A stretch of DNA of 64,000 bases, taken from Austropuccinia psidii (taxonomy: Eukaryota; Basidiomycota; Pucciniomycetes; Pucciniales; Sphaerophragmiaceae). The notes under the pieces are model-generated. The model had not been told where the DNA came from. It ran no database searches and worked only from the letters and a program-made list of their open reading frames with translations. The position numbers and the translations under genes were made by a program. The stretch spans positions 29,510,612 through 29,574,611 of the forward strand of contig JALGQZ010000011.1 in assembly GCA_023105745.1 (NCBI GenBank). The letters run 5' to 3'. Positions 32,736-42,976 of this stretch are shown here, piece by piece (within the stretch, counting starts at the first letter, position 1; each line of letters begins with the position of its first letter).

Positions 32736-34602
32736 TGTAAGATTTGACTATGAGACTGATGAAATATAATAATAAAATATTATTAGAACCACAATTAAAT
32801 AATTAAAGAATCATTCCTTTCATGTGTTAAACACTACTAGTTATTTTAACAGTGAGCAGTAATTGTCTACAAGAATCAATTACAAGAAGAATTTCATAAT
32901 AAAAACATCTTTATTAAAAGAATAAAATTATTTTAATATATAATTATCTTTTTCAAGAATAAGTATAAAGATAGCTCTTGAAGAAAACTAACTTTAGAGA
33001 AAAACTGTAAGAATTAAAGATAAATGACTCACTTATACTCCAAAGAGCTTATTGAAAGATATAAGTAGAGAAATTTGACGTAGAATTGTGTATTTAAGGG
33101 CACAAAATGGTTTATAGCAGGATTACAACAATATAGAGCTGGATTTTATTATTTAAAGTCTTTCTGATTGGTTCTGAAAGAATTAAAACACTTAAAAGTA
33201 GCTTTAACTAATACTTACTTGTTGGTAGCAATGATATAAATGGATAATAAGATTATTTGATATGGAAAAAACAGCAAGAGGAGGCCTTATTTAAGTCAAC
33301 AACAGCTCATAGAGGTGTGCCATAGAGAAGACTGAAAACCAAGTGAGTGAGGAAACAATGAACCCTTTTGCATTATTGATTGCATCATCTGTTGTCATGT
33401 AAGATTATCATAATTATTAATTAATGTTTTTTACGTGATTACCAACCCCAATATGGTTAAGAAGAAAAGGAGTAACATCTGTAACTCTTCTTGTATTCCA
33501 AAAGAATAATTGATTTCTGGAAGTTATCAACTTTATTGGCAATTTCATCACAGGTTGTAATTACTGTGAATTTTTGAAGATTCAGTGTTTCACGCAGAAT
33601 AGTCAAAAATGGACTGTAGGTAGAACCTTTAATTTTACTAGTAAAACTATTATTCTTTTTGGTTGTACCATAGGTTATACAGTTCTCTATTGGTCCCAAA
33701 GGTTTCAGAGATATTCATTAAGAATTGTATTTTTAATGAATTTTTGAAGTTTTTACCTCATTTCTATGTAGAATTGCAAATATCAGTGTTTAACTGGTTA
33801 CTATGAGGTAAATCAATGGATACAAGTCAAAAAAGGGTTTTCATTACTCTTTTGGGGCTTACCCATGGAAATTCATTAATAATTGACATGTTTACAGGAG
33901 TCTAAGTACCTCTTTACCTCCTTGGCACGTCAAAATAGCAGGTTATTTGCTATTTTCTTAAGATTTAATGTAGTTGTAACATGGTAACCAAGTTCCCAAA
34001 GTGTTTGAGTTTACTAATTGGGCCAAGATAAGCCATGGATCCAAGCTTTGGAGCTTTCCAGGTCTCTGAGGCCTCAGAAGTTGGGTACCCTGGCTCTCTT
34101 TGATGTATTTTGTCCCCCTTGCCTATTTTTCACGTCAAAATAGAAAATTAAGCTTAAAGTGAGATATCCACTATGGGTGTACCAAAATTCCATGTAAGAA
34201 TACCATGATATTAAGTGCCCAAAACATGCATAACACTATTCTTAGTGTATATGTAACATTGGATTTCTCACATTCACATTATTTTGGTGTGAAATTAACA
34301 AAAACAAAAAATTTCATGGATCTTTTATGTGATATTAAAATATTTTCCATATTACCACCTCAAAGAGTTAATTTGAGCTTATTCACTACATGGAGCTACC
34401 CTAGGTAAATTTGTGTGTAGAATCCAAATATGGCCTTAAATATATGGATTTACTTACTTGATGAAAAGTTATCCATCTTTTCTGAAATCAAAAATGATGA
34501 ATTTTGGATATATGCATGAATTATGAGTTATGCATAATTCAGAATTTATTTTTAGATAATTGTGGCCTTTTTGGGTATGTAAAATATACCTCAAGTCTCA
34601 TA
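32736..34602 (-). repeat. C3-el 3' LTR, complete copy
   Basis: It runs from TGTAAGATTTGACTATGAG to TACCTCAAGTCTCATA (canonical GGCTCACA), 1867 bp, and abuts the purine tract at 34603. Confidence 0.88.
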
Positions 34603-34625
34603 TTCCCTCCCACCAAAAAATAAAA
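34603..34625 (-). promoter_or_regulatory. C3-el polypurine tract
   Basis: The minus strand reads TTTTTTGGTGGGAGGGAA immediately before the LTR start, as in B-el and A-el. The stretch from here to 34744 carries no gene. Confidence 0.8.
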
Positions 34626-34744
34626 TTGTACTACAATTTTCTCAATGGTATGAACAATAAAAGCCCTAAAGGGGGTTAATTTCCACTGTTCAACCTCTTT
34701 AAATCACTCAGATCAAGTAATTTAAAGCACATTTATAGACATAT

Positions 34745-35998
34745 TCAGGCTTGTGGCCTTCTTTCATATCTAAACCTTCTTAAGAGTTTATCTGAGTCAG
34801 GTATTTCTGATTCTGCCATCCATTCATCTTCATGCACTGGATTTCTATATCTGACAAGATATTCTCTCTGATTGTTACCCCTAAGTCTCCTTTCTTTAAT
34901 GACTTTCTTTATCTTTTTTTCTTCATTCTGTTCCACTGGTGGTACAGTTAAAGGAGTTGGGTTCCTTAAATAAAACAATTCAATGTCATCTGGTTGATAA
35001 GGCTTTATCAAGCTGACTGGAAAAGTGGCATGTTTATTTTCCAATTCACCACTCAAACTCACTTGAATTGCATTGGTTCCATGTAAGGCAAAAATAAAAA
35101 AAGGTTCTTCATAAGAATCTTCAAGTCTCTTTGGGCCTTTGATATTATTAAAAGTCAAGGTTGAAACTAGAACTAAGTCCCCTACTTTGAAGTCTGGTAC
35201 TTTATGACTCTTGTCCCACTTCTGCTTTGCATAATCAAAAGCATCAGTCATACTGTTTTTGGCATGATATTTTACTTTATCAAGCATTATCTTGAAGCTG
35301 GAAGCTGTAGGATGAATGTAAATCAAGTCTTTCCTCAGTGTGTCTGCTGGGAGTCTTGGATTCCATCCTTTTTCTAACATAGCAGGAGTTTGTCTTGTGG
35401 AAGAATGGACTGATGTCTTATATGCCAATTCTAATGCAGGTATCAGAGTGCACCAGTCATGGGTAAAGCCATCTGAGTCTTTTAATTCCAACCCATAAGC
35501 ACAGAATCTGCTGATCATGTCTTCCAAAGTTTGAATCATTCTCTCTGCTAGCCCATCTGTCTGAGGGTGATATGCTGTAGAGAATGATAACTTAGTCCCA
35601 AACAATGTATGAAGATTGGTCCAAAGTGCAAATGTGATCTTGGGATCTCTGTCACTTATGATATTCTTAAATAATCCTGTCTGATAAATAACTCTACTCC
35701 ATAGAGGAAGAGCTATATCCATAGCAGTGTCATCTTTATGACATGGTAAGAATATGGGAGTCTTGCTATTTCTCTCTACAATGACTAAACAAGCATTATA
35801 TCTTTTGTCACCAATTGGAGGAAGTGCTGTGACCCAATCCATGTGAACAGCTTCACAAGGGGATTTTGGTTCTTGAATATGGATCATAAGTCCAAAGTTC
35901 TTGCCTGTACTCCTGTTTGCTTTTTGACATCTGTCACAGGTATGGCAATATTCAATGGTTTCTTTTCTCCAAGATGGCCACCATGCACAGTTTTTCAA
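34745..35998 (-). CDS. C3-el integrase with chromodomain (intact 417-codon frame)
   Basis: The frame starts in the zinc domain (EYCHTCDRC, Cys18/21/24; the His half lies upstream of a stop at 36053). The core has Asp54 (HMDWVTALP), Asp116 (SDRDPK) and Glu152 (GLAERMIQ) with 35 residues between the last two. The C-terminal domain reads FKVGDLVLVSTLTFNNIKGP and FPVSLIKPYQ, and a basic linker leads to a chromodomain (REYLVRYRNPVHEDEWMAE, residues about 370-417). This is the best preserved integrase here and could in principle act in trans if expressed with a start. Its ATG is internal to the ancestral polyprotein, so true expression is doubtful. Confidence 0.88.
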   Translation of the reverse strand: MKNCAWWPSWRKETIEYCHTCDRCQKANRSTGKNFGLMIHIQEPKSPCEAVHMDWVTALPPIGDKRYNACLVIVERNSKTPIFLPCHKDDTAMDIALPLWSRVIYQTGLFKNIISDRDPKITFALWTNLHTLFGTKLSFSTAYHPQTDGLAERMIQTLEDMISRFCAYGLELKDSDGFTHDWCTLIPALELAYKTSVHSSTRQTPAMLEKGWNPRLPADTLRKDLIYIHPTASSFKIMLDKVKYHAKNSMTDAFDYAKQKWDKSHKVPDFKVGDLVLVSTLTFNNIKGPKRLEDSYEEPFFIFALHGTNAIQVSLSGELENKHATFPVSLIKPYQPDDIELFYLRNPTPLTVPPVEQNEEKKIKKVIKERRLRGNNQREYLVRYRNPVHEDEWMAESEIPDSDKLLRRFRYERRPQA

Positions 35999-37767
35999 TT
36001 TTTCAAGTGTTCTGTCCCCTGACAGGTGTCCAGAGTAGATGCTATCATGGCATTAATGAAGAATGGTATTGATAAGCAATCTGCTGCATAATGTCATTAC
36101 ACAAGAATGTTTGGTTCTGTGGTAAATAATCCCATCAAACAAGTGAAATCTTCCTTCAGAATAGCAATTTTTCCAAACTTCATCCAGTGCATTGACTAAA
36201 GATGTATCTTTGCAGTCTTTATCTAATAAAGAAGTCAAGATATGGCAATTCTTGTATTGCTTATAAGATTCTCTGACCTCTTCAAAGAATTCAGTCGCAA
36301 TATCAGTTATGTTGATCGCTTAAATTGGAATCTGTGGTTCAGCTTTCAAAGGTACATAAGCTGAGTTATCAGGAGTGATGGCTAATTCCCACCTGCTAAG
36401 TCCATCAGCATTCTTGTGAATGTTTCCTTCTTTGTGAACTATAGTCATGTTTCCTCTATATCCTTGAATGGCTATTTGCCATCTCAACATATGTCTGTTG
36501 GGAGTTTTCATGTTAGAAATGATTTCATGGCATTACAGTCAGTTATCACTTCAGAAGCACTGCCATCAAGATAATAGTCTAATTTCTCAAGTGCCCATAC
36601 CAAACATAAGCACTCCATTTGGCTTGCACCATATCTGGCCTCTGTTGGTTTGATTTTTCTTGAGATATAACAAACTGGTCCCTCTGTAGGTTTGTCATCA
36701 ATAATTTGGACTTGATGTAGGGCTGCCCCTAATCCATCTCCACATGCATCAATGTAAAATTTAAAAGGAATGTTCCAGTCAGGCATGAGGAGTAAAGGTG
36801 CTTCTGTAAGAGCTTTGTTTATATTCTCATAAGCTTTAATTCTGTCCTGTGTCATCTCAAATACAGTCTGTTGATCACAGATTCTATATAGTAACTTGGC
36901 TACAATTGCAAAGTCTTTCAAGTGTTGCCTATAATAGCTGGAAAATGCAAGAAAAGACATCATTTCTTTTTTATTCTGGGGTATTGGCTTGAGTAACACT
37001 GCTGCTACTTTGTTTTTGTCAATACCCAAGCTTAAACCTGAAACAACATGTCCTAATGCTTTGAGTCCTTCAAAACCAAAATTTCATTTCTTGAGTGAAA
37101 CTTTCATATTCACTTCTGCAACTTTGTGAATTACTCTTGCAAGTCTTTCAAGGTGCAAATACCATGAATCAGAACATATGATAATATCATTGATATAAAT
37201 GATAAGCCATCCTTCAGACAATTATGTGGGAAAGATGGTATGCATTATTCTTTGATAATGGGATGGAGCATTTTTAATGCCAAATGGCATTCTAAGATAC
37301 TCATAAATACCACAGTGAGTGATAATTCTAAGTAATTTATTAGCTTTAGGGGTCAAAACATTTTGATGGAAGCCTCTCAATGCATCCATTGATGTTATAT
37401 ACTTGGCTTTAGACAATTGAGTTAGGGTTTCTTGAATTCTAGGGATTGGATACCTATCTGGAGCTGTGTAGGTATTCAATGCTCTGAAATCTCTAACCAT
37501 TCTTGACTTATCATTATGCCAGGCAATAATAACAGGTGTTGTCACTTCAACTTCCTCATTATGGCCTACTTTCCTTAGTACACCAAGCTGGATTAACTCT
37601 TGGATATGTGTCTCCAAGGATTCTCTAGCTCTGGGACTGGCTGGATAAGCTGGTCTTCTAAGTACTGGAGGATATGGTCTGTCAATATTAAGAGTAATAT
37701 CAACTTCATGTCCCCTTATAGCACCTAATGGTTCATTATCAGAGGAAAATGAATTATTGTATGTGTA
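35999..37767 (-). pseudogene. C3-el reverse transcriptase and RNase H
   Basis: RT reads [41 protein letters not shown], then TAA near 37221 and LIIYINDIIICSD: the YIDD box is YIND, a GAT-to-AAT change that removes a catalytic Asp. Another stop (TGA) is near 37085. RNase H follows ([37 protein letters not shown]) and a one-base loss near 36510 shifts the frame to [18 protein letters not shown] and [10 protein letters not shown]. The His half of the integrase zinc site is in 36053-36238. TAA codons at 36320 and 36053 break the rest. Confidence 0.88.
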
Positions 37768-38589
37768 TCACACATTAATAAGTTCATTCTTCATCTTTGG
37801 TGACAATGATGGATTAATTTGTGCTTCAACAAGTTGATTAGACACAAATTCCTCCCTATAAGTGTCATTTTTAGAAGATACTATTGATATTTGTTTTGGC
37901 ATATTGGAAAAAGAAAATGTTTGTCTTTTGTTCTCTCTAATTGTGTGATATCTGTCTTTATGATTATTGATGTCAATACCAAAAATATTCAAGTAATCAT
38001 TTCCAAAAATGATATGCTGAGATGTGAAATTGTCCAGCACCACAATCTCAGTTTTCACTCTTATGCTTCCTGCTGGGTGTGAAAATACAAGATTAGTGTC
38101 TAATATACCCAAGGGGTACATATTGTTACTGGCACTACCAAATTTCACACCTTCTATTGGTAATGGATGGTTTGTCCATTTAGGAAGTATAACTTGGAGA
38201 TTATCTTTGCCCACACAAGTGCAAAATGCCCCTGTATCCAAATTTACTTTGGCCCCAATATCATTCATCAAAACTGATGTGATACAGGATGCTCCAGCAG
38301 TATATCCTTTTCCTCTAGCAGGTTTGGTCTTACACATTCTGGCATCTTGGATATTGATCAGGTTGCAGCAATCTTCACTGTATTGTGGTAAGTGGGTGTG
38401 GACTTCTGTGACTTCAAAGAAAGCTGTAATTTTTTCAATGGGATAGTCCTCCACTGGTGTGTCCTCAGAGATTTCAGAATCTTGATCAGATTCTTCTTTC
38501 TCTTCAGTACAATGAACTTCATTGATTTTTGTCTCTTTGGTGCAAGTGTTGGTTAAATGTAAAGTACTTCCACATTTATGACACTTCAA
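37768..38589 (-). CDS. C3-el nucleocapsid zinc knuckle and protease
   Basis: The 273-codon frame begins 4 bases inside the gag ORF, in another frame. Cys3, Cys6, His11 and Cys16 (CHKCGSTLHLTNTC) make a canonical CX2CX4HX4C knuckle, followed by an acidic linker and the protease motif KVNLDTGAFCTCVGKD with DTG at residues 118-120, intact. The ORF ends at TGA 37768-37770 and the same frame goes on into RT. Whether the gag-pol overlap reflects programmed frameshifting or a recent indel cannot be told from one copy. B-el has both in one frame, which favours an indel. Confidence 0.82.
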   Translation of the reverse strand: MKCHKCGSTLHLTNTCTKETKINEVHCTEEKEESDQDSEISEDTPVEDYPIEKITAFFEVTEVHTHLPQYSEDCCNLINIQDARMCKTKPARGKGYTAGASCITSVLMNDIGAKVNLDTGAFCTCVGKDNLQVILPKWTNHPLPIEGVKFGSASNNMYPLGILDTNLVFSHPAGSIRVKTEIVVLDNFTSQHIIFGNDYLNIFGIDINNHKDRYHTIRENKRQTFSFSNMPKQISIVSSKNDTYREEFVSNQLVEAQINPSLSPKMKNELINV

Positions 38590-40445
38590 GACAGGTTTTC
38601 TGGTCTTCTGTTCTCCCTGAGAATCTTTGAAACTATCCTAGATTCTATAGGGATTTTAGTCCAAGTTTTACCAATTCTTGTTCTGATAATGATATCTTCC
38701 ATTGCATTAATGTAGTCTTCTTTTGAAAAAGGTTCCACACATCTGCTTTTGATAGAATTTTCCAGTTCTCCTCCACACTCCCTTAATATCTTCATATTAA
38801 TCATAGTGTCAGACATATCTGGGTGTAAAGCAGATAATCTGTCTTTCTGCTTGAAGAACCAAGTAAGTGGCTTATTTTTTTCTGAGTTAAAAATGGAATT
38901 TTCAAAAGCATTTTCCATTTTAAACCTCCAAGAATTGTTTTGCCATTTGTTAATCACTTCAGACTTCCACCAAGACCAATCATGTTTCCCATGATCCATT
39001 CTCATCTTGTAATACCATTTCTTTGCAGTTCTGGTAAACAGAGAGTGTAATTTTCCCACCATTATTTCATCAGGTATATGAAAGTCTTCTTTCCACATAT
39101 CAATAGTCCTGATGAACTGAATATGGTAGTATTCTCCTTCACCAGAGAATGTTGGCCATTCTTCCAACTTGGTAATATCTTTTGCAGAGATAACATTTTC
39201 TCCTAAGAATGGGGTCAAACTTCCTTTAACAGAACGTTTTTCTTCAGTCAAAGGTGTAGAATGTCTTGGCATATGTGGTACATAATTCTTATTAATTTGT
39301 TCTATATTTTCAATGATTTCATTCTTTAACTTCTGCCTTTTACTGTCCCTTTTTGCTAAATGTGTAGCAAACTGATTGGTATTTTCAGCTATTTCTAAGA
39401 CATGATATTTTAGAATTTTCAGTTGATCATTCATTTTAACAATGGAGAGATCTTCCATTTCACCATTCTGAACCTGACATGTACTTTCAATTCTGTTACA
39501 TGTATTTATAATTGAATCAATTCTGGCATTTGCCAATTGATACCATTCAGTATATTTTTTGTCATTTATTTTTAATTCACTTATGTCTGATGTAAGTTTA
39601 TTTATCTTTTCATCAAATTTACCAAGGGTTAGATGAATATCAGATTGAACAAAATGTATCTGATCTATTATTTCTTTGGAAAAGTTCTGTTCATCCTTGC
39701 CTGTTCTTTGGCTGTGAATTCCATCAAAGTCCTTTCCATTTTGAATACACTGTCCACAGCTGAAGGCTCTAATTTTGGGATCCTGTACCCTTGTGGGTAA
39801 GGTCTGTGCCAATTGGCTTTGCCTTTTCCCTTGCTTTGATGTTTCTTGGGACCTCTCTGCTTTGTCTGAGGTCCTTTGGGCTTGTCCTTGGACACTTCTG
39901 GAGCTGGTTTGGAGCTTGTAGACGCCACTGGCACCTCTGTCTCCAAAGCTGGAGTCATTTACAACTCTTGCTTCTGGTCTATGGATAAAAGACTTTGGTT
40001 CTTCAACCAATTCTTTATCTTTTTGACCTTGTCTTTGCAATACAATGGGCTCCGACCTCCTAAGAGCTCTATGGTCTTCTCCTGACCCAGAATGCTCTTG
40101 ATGTGTAAGTAAGAGTTCATGGCCCCCTGCCAATGGCTTGGGCATATTTCCCACTCCTCTTCTTTGGCTGCTCTGAACCAATTTTTGTATTGGCATTGAT
40201 ATATTTCTATTGCTTCCACTTGAAAATGGTTCAGCCCTGGAAATATTATCATGAATCAGTTCAGGCTCAGAATTCACGTCAAAATCTGTGGGTACAGACC
40301 TTGGGGAATGGGGGGAAACTCTGGCATCCTCCAAATGTGTCTTTCTTGAGGAAGACTTGGCACTTCTGGATTTGGTCTTGCCTCTTCCTTGTCCACATCT
40401 ATCTTGTTGGACTGAATAGTTTCTTCCATTTCTGGTATGCACCAT
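38586..40445 (-). CDS. C3-el gag (intact long frame)
   Basis: The ORF extends to 40451, but the ATG at 40445 is the one aligned with B-el gag (MVHTRNGRNYSV against MPSNRSGASYNP). The N-terminal third is basic and Ser-rich. The middle (residues about 240-390) is coiled-coil-like with many Lys, Glu, Ile and Asn. Capsid motifs follow: EEWPTFSGEGEYYHIQFIRT, WYYKMRMDHGKHDWSWWKSE and RLSALHPDMSDTMINMKILR. It would form the virus-like particle. The start lies within an intron (40432-40497), 14 nt upstream of the acceptor AG. The region 39668-40431 is also open in the +1 frame (ORF1). Confidence 0.85.
   Translation of the reverse strand: MVHTRNGRNYSVQQDRCGQGRGKTKSRSAKSSSRKTHLEDARVSPHSPRSVPTDFDVNSEPELIHDNISRAEPFSSGSNRNISMPIQKLVQSSQRRGVGNMPKPLAGGHELLLTHQEHSGSGEDHRALRRSEPIVLQRQGQKDKELVEEPKSFIHRPEARVVNDSSFGDRGASGVYKLQTSSRSVQGQAQRTSDKAERSQETSKQGKRQSQLAQTLPTRVQDPKIRAFSCGQCIQNGKDFDGIHSQRTGKDEQNFSKEIIDQIHFVQSDIHLTLGKFDEKINKLTSDISELKINDKKYTEWYQLANARIDSIINTCNRIESTCQVQNGEMEDLSIVKMNDQLKILKYHVLEIAENTNQFATHLAKRDSKRQKLKNEIIENIEQINKNYVPHMPRHSTPLTEEKRSVKGSLTPFLGENVISAKDITKLEEWPTFSGEGEYYHIQFIRTIDMWKEDFHIPDEIMVGKLHSLFTRTAKKWYYKMRMDHGKHDWSWWKSEVINKWQNNSWRFKMENAFENSIFNSEKNKPLTWFFKQKDRLSALHPDMSDTMINMKILRECGGELENSIKSRCVEPFSKEDYINAMEDIIIRTRIGKTWTKIPIESRIVSKILRENRRPENLS
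39668..40431 (-). pseudogene. C3-el ORF1, second exon, overlapping gag
   Basis: The frame entered by splicing (EMEETIQSNKIDVDKEEARP) has two TGA near 40270-40280, then is open for about 98 codons (YKNWFRAAKEEEWEICPSHW), one TAA at 39959, then open again to 39668 with a basic block (KGKGKANWHRPYPQGYRIPK) and the tail DSVFKMERTLMEFTAKEQAR. The basic block and tail match ORF1 of B-el although the same bases also encode Gag in another frame. Function unknown. Confidence 0.65.
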
Positions 40446-40497
40446 TTTCATGTCAATTTAAAGATAAAAAGTGAAAAATATAAGATAAAACACACAC
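40432..40497 (-). other. C3-el ORF1 intron containing the gag start codon
   Basis: The 66-nt intron has donor AAAAG|GTGTGT and acceptor CATACCAG (AG at 40433-40432). The gag ATG at 40445 sits 14 nt before the exon, exactly as in B-el. Removing it joins exon 1 (phase 1) to ORF1. Confidence 0.65.
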
Positions 40498-40656
40498 CTT
40501 TTGGTGGTAATTTGTTCTTTTCTGAGTTAAATAAGGTGCCTCTTTTAGCAATTTGCACCTCAATACTGTCTTCAGATTCTGCTTCTGAAGATTCTGGAGC
40601 AGTGATATATCTTTTACTGAGTCTTTTGCCAGCTGCACAGTATTTGATTAAAGACA
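40498..40656 (-). CDS. C3-el ORF1, first (internal) exon
   Basis: It is preceded by a textbook pyrimidine tract and TTTTTTTAG, begins TGTCTTTAATC and encodes SLIKYCAAGKRLSKRYITAP, an acidic patch and FNSEKNKLPPK. It is 159 nt, open throughout, with phase-1 boundaries at both ends. No domain is recognised. Confidence 0.6.
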
Positions 40657-41059
40657 CTAAAAAAATGATAAAAGAGAAAAATCATTTTTTATACTTTTTA
40701 AGACATTTTTTAAAGATTTTTTATAAGTTTTATACTTTTCAATATTAATAAATTTTTCTTTTTAAAGAAAAAAAATAAAATTTAATATTTTGAATTAAAA
40801 TTAATTCAGAGTAACTCAAAGAATAATTTTATAAGTTTTTGGATGTGAAAAAGCCACGTGTAAAAACAGTATAAAATTAAACCAAATTCCTCAATGAAAA
40901 AGATTTTCAAAACAATTTCAAAAACAAAAATTATTTTAACTTGAAGATAAAAGAAAAAATCATTAAATTAATATATTATAGAACTTAAAAATATATCATT
41001 GAAGTCAAGAATATGATTAAAGCCAGGTCTATGGATAAAATCACAGCCAGGCCGCCAAA
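40657..41059 (-). other. C3-el leader with primer-binding site
   Basis: AT-rich leader with no gene. On the minus strand TGGCGGCCTGGCTGTG starts two bases after the LTR end at 41060, the primer-binding site. A first exon and its donor must lie in this leader or in the LTR but were not found. Confidence 0.65.
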
Positions 41060-42971
41060 TGTAAGATTTGACTATTAAACTGATGATAATGTTACTATTA
41101 ATCAACAGTACTATGTCTGTTCTTATGAAATATAAGAATAAAATATTATTATAGCCACAGTCAACAAATTAAAGATTTATTTCTTTCATGTGTTAAACAC
41201 TACTAGTTATTTTAACGTTGAGCAGAAATTGTCTACAAGAATCAATTACAAGAAGAATTTAATATTAAAACTTCCTTATTAAAATAATAAAATTATTTTA
41301 ATATATGATTATCTTTTTCAAGAATGATTATAAAGAGCACTTTTGAAGAAAACTAATTTTAGAGAAAAACTTTAAGAATTAAAGATAAATGACTCACTTA
41401 TACTCTGAAGAACTTATTGAAAGATATAAGTAGAGAAATTTGATGTAGAATTGTGGATTTAAGGGATCAAAATGATTTATAGCAGGATTACAACATTATA
41501 TAGTTGGATTCTATGATTTCACGTCTTTCTGATTGATTATGAAAGAATTAAAACACTTAATAATAGCTTTAACTAATACTTACTTGTTGGTAACAATGAT
41601 ATAAATGGATGATAAGATGATTTGATATGGAAAAAACAGAAAGAGGAGGCCTCTTTTAAGTCAACAACAGCTCACAGAGGTGTGCCATGGAGAAGAATTA
41701 ATAAACCGTGAGTGAGAAAACAATAAACCCTTTTGTATTATTGATTGCATCATCTGTTGTCACGTAAGATTATCATAATTACTTAATTAATGCTTTTTAC
41801 GTGACTACCAACCCCAATATGGTTAAGAATAAAAGGAGTAACATCTGTAACTCTTCTTCTATTCCAAGCAAATCATTGATTTCTCAAATTTATCAATGTT
41901 ATTGGAAATTTCATCACAGGTTGTAATTACTGTGAATTTTTGAAGATTCAGTGTCTCATGTAGAATAGTCAAAAATGGACTGTAAGTAAAACCTTTAATT
42001 TTACTAGTAAAACTATAATTATTTTTGATTGTACCATAGGTAATACAGTTCTCTATTGGTCCTGAATTATTCAGAGAGATTTATTAAGAATTGTATTTTT
42101 AATGAATTTTTGAAGTTTTTACCTCATTTCAACGTAGAATTGCAAATATCAGTGTTTAACTGGTTACTATGAGGTAAATCAATGGATACAAGTCTAAAAA
42201 TGGTTTTAATTACTCTTTTGGGGTCTATCCATGGGAATTCATTGAGAATTGACATGGTTACAGGAGTCTAAGTAGCTCTTTACTTCCTTGGCACGTCAAA
42301 AGAGCAGGTTATTTGCTATTTTCTTAAGATTTACTGTAGTTGTAACATGGTAATCAAGTTCCCAAAGTTTTTTTAGTTTAATAATTGGGCCAAGATCATT
42401 CATGGATACAAGCTTTGGAGCTGTCCATGCCTCTGAGGCCTCAGAAGTTGGGTACCCTGGCTCTCTTTGATGTCTTTTGTCCCCCTTGCCTATTTTTCAC
42501 GTCAAAATAGAAAATTAAGCTTCAAGTGAGATATCCACTATGGGTGTACCAAATGTCCATGTAATAATACCATGATATTAAGTGCCGAAAACATGCATAA
42601 CACTGTTCTTAGTGTATATTTAACATTGGATTTCTCACATTCCCATTATTTTGGCGTGAAATCAAGAAAAACAAAACTTTTCACAAATCTTTTATGTGGT
42701 ATTGAAGTATTTTCCATATTACCACCTCCTAGAGTTGATTTAAGCTTATTCACTCTAGGGAGTTACCCTAGGTGAATTTATGTGTAGAATTTAAATCTGG
42801 CCTTAAATCCATTGATTTACTTACTCACAAAAACGTGAACCATCTTTTCTGAAATAAAAAAATATGAATTTTGAATATATTCATGACTTATGGGTTATGA
42901 ATAGTTCAAAATTTATTTTTGAAGATGTTTGTGGCCTATTTGGGTATATAAAATATACCTAAAGGGTCACA
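41060..42971 (-). repeat. C3-el 5' LTR
   Basis: It runs from TGTAAGATTTGACTATTAAA to ATATACCTAAAGGGTCACA, 1912 bp, flanked by GTCAT. A short ORF at 42572-42775 recurs at 34205-34408 and 58120-58305 in other C LTRs and is taken as non-coding. Confidence 0.9.
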
Positions 42972-42976
42972 GTCAT

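Larger units (their letters stand above)
31323..42971 (-). mobile_element. C3-el: Ty3/Gypsy chromovirus element, family C
   Basis: The outer ends TGTAAG (31323) and CTCACA (42971) are flanked by the duplication GTCAT at 31318-31322 and 42972-42976. Inside are a duplicated 3' LTR, purine tract, integrase with chromodomain, RNase H, RT, protease, gag, ORF1, leader and 5' LTR, all reading on the minus strand. Pol has several stops, one single-base deletion near 36510 and a changed RT active site, while the gag and integrase frames are intact. Confidence 0.93.

Noticed and set aside
34205..34408. ORF starting MILSAQNMHNT, also at 42572 and 58120
   Set aside because: It is an LTR-internal frame present in each C LTR. 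Lengths and C-termini differ and no domain or codon pattern supports it.
38586..38589. 4-base overlap of gag and protease frames in C3-el as a programmed frameshift site
   Set aside because: B-el has gag and pol in one frame and no slippery heptamer is evident; a simple indel is more likely.
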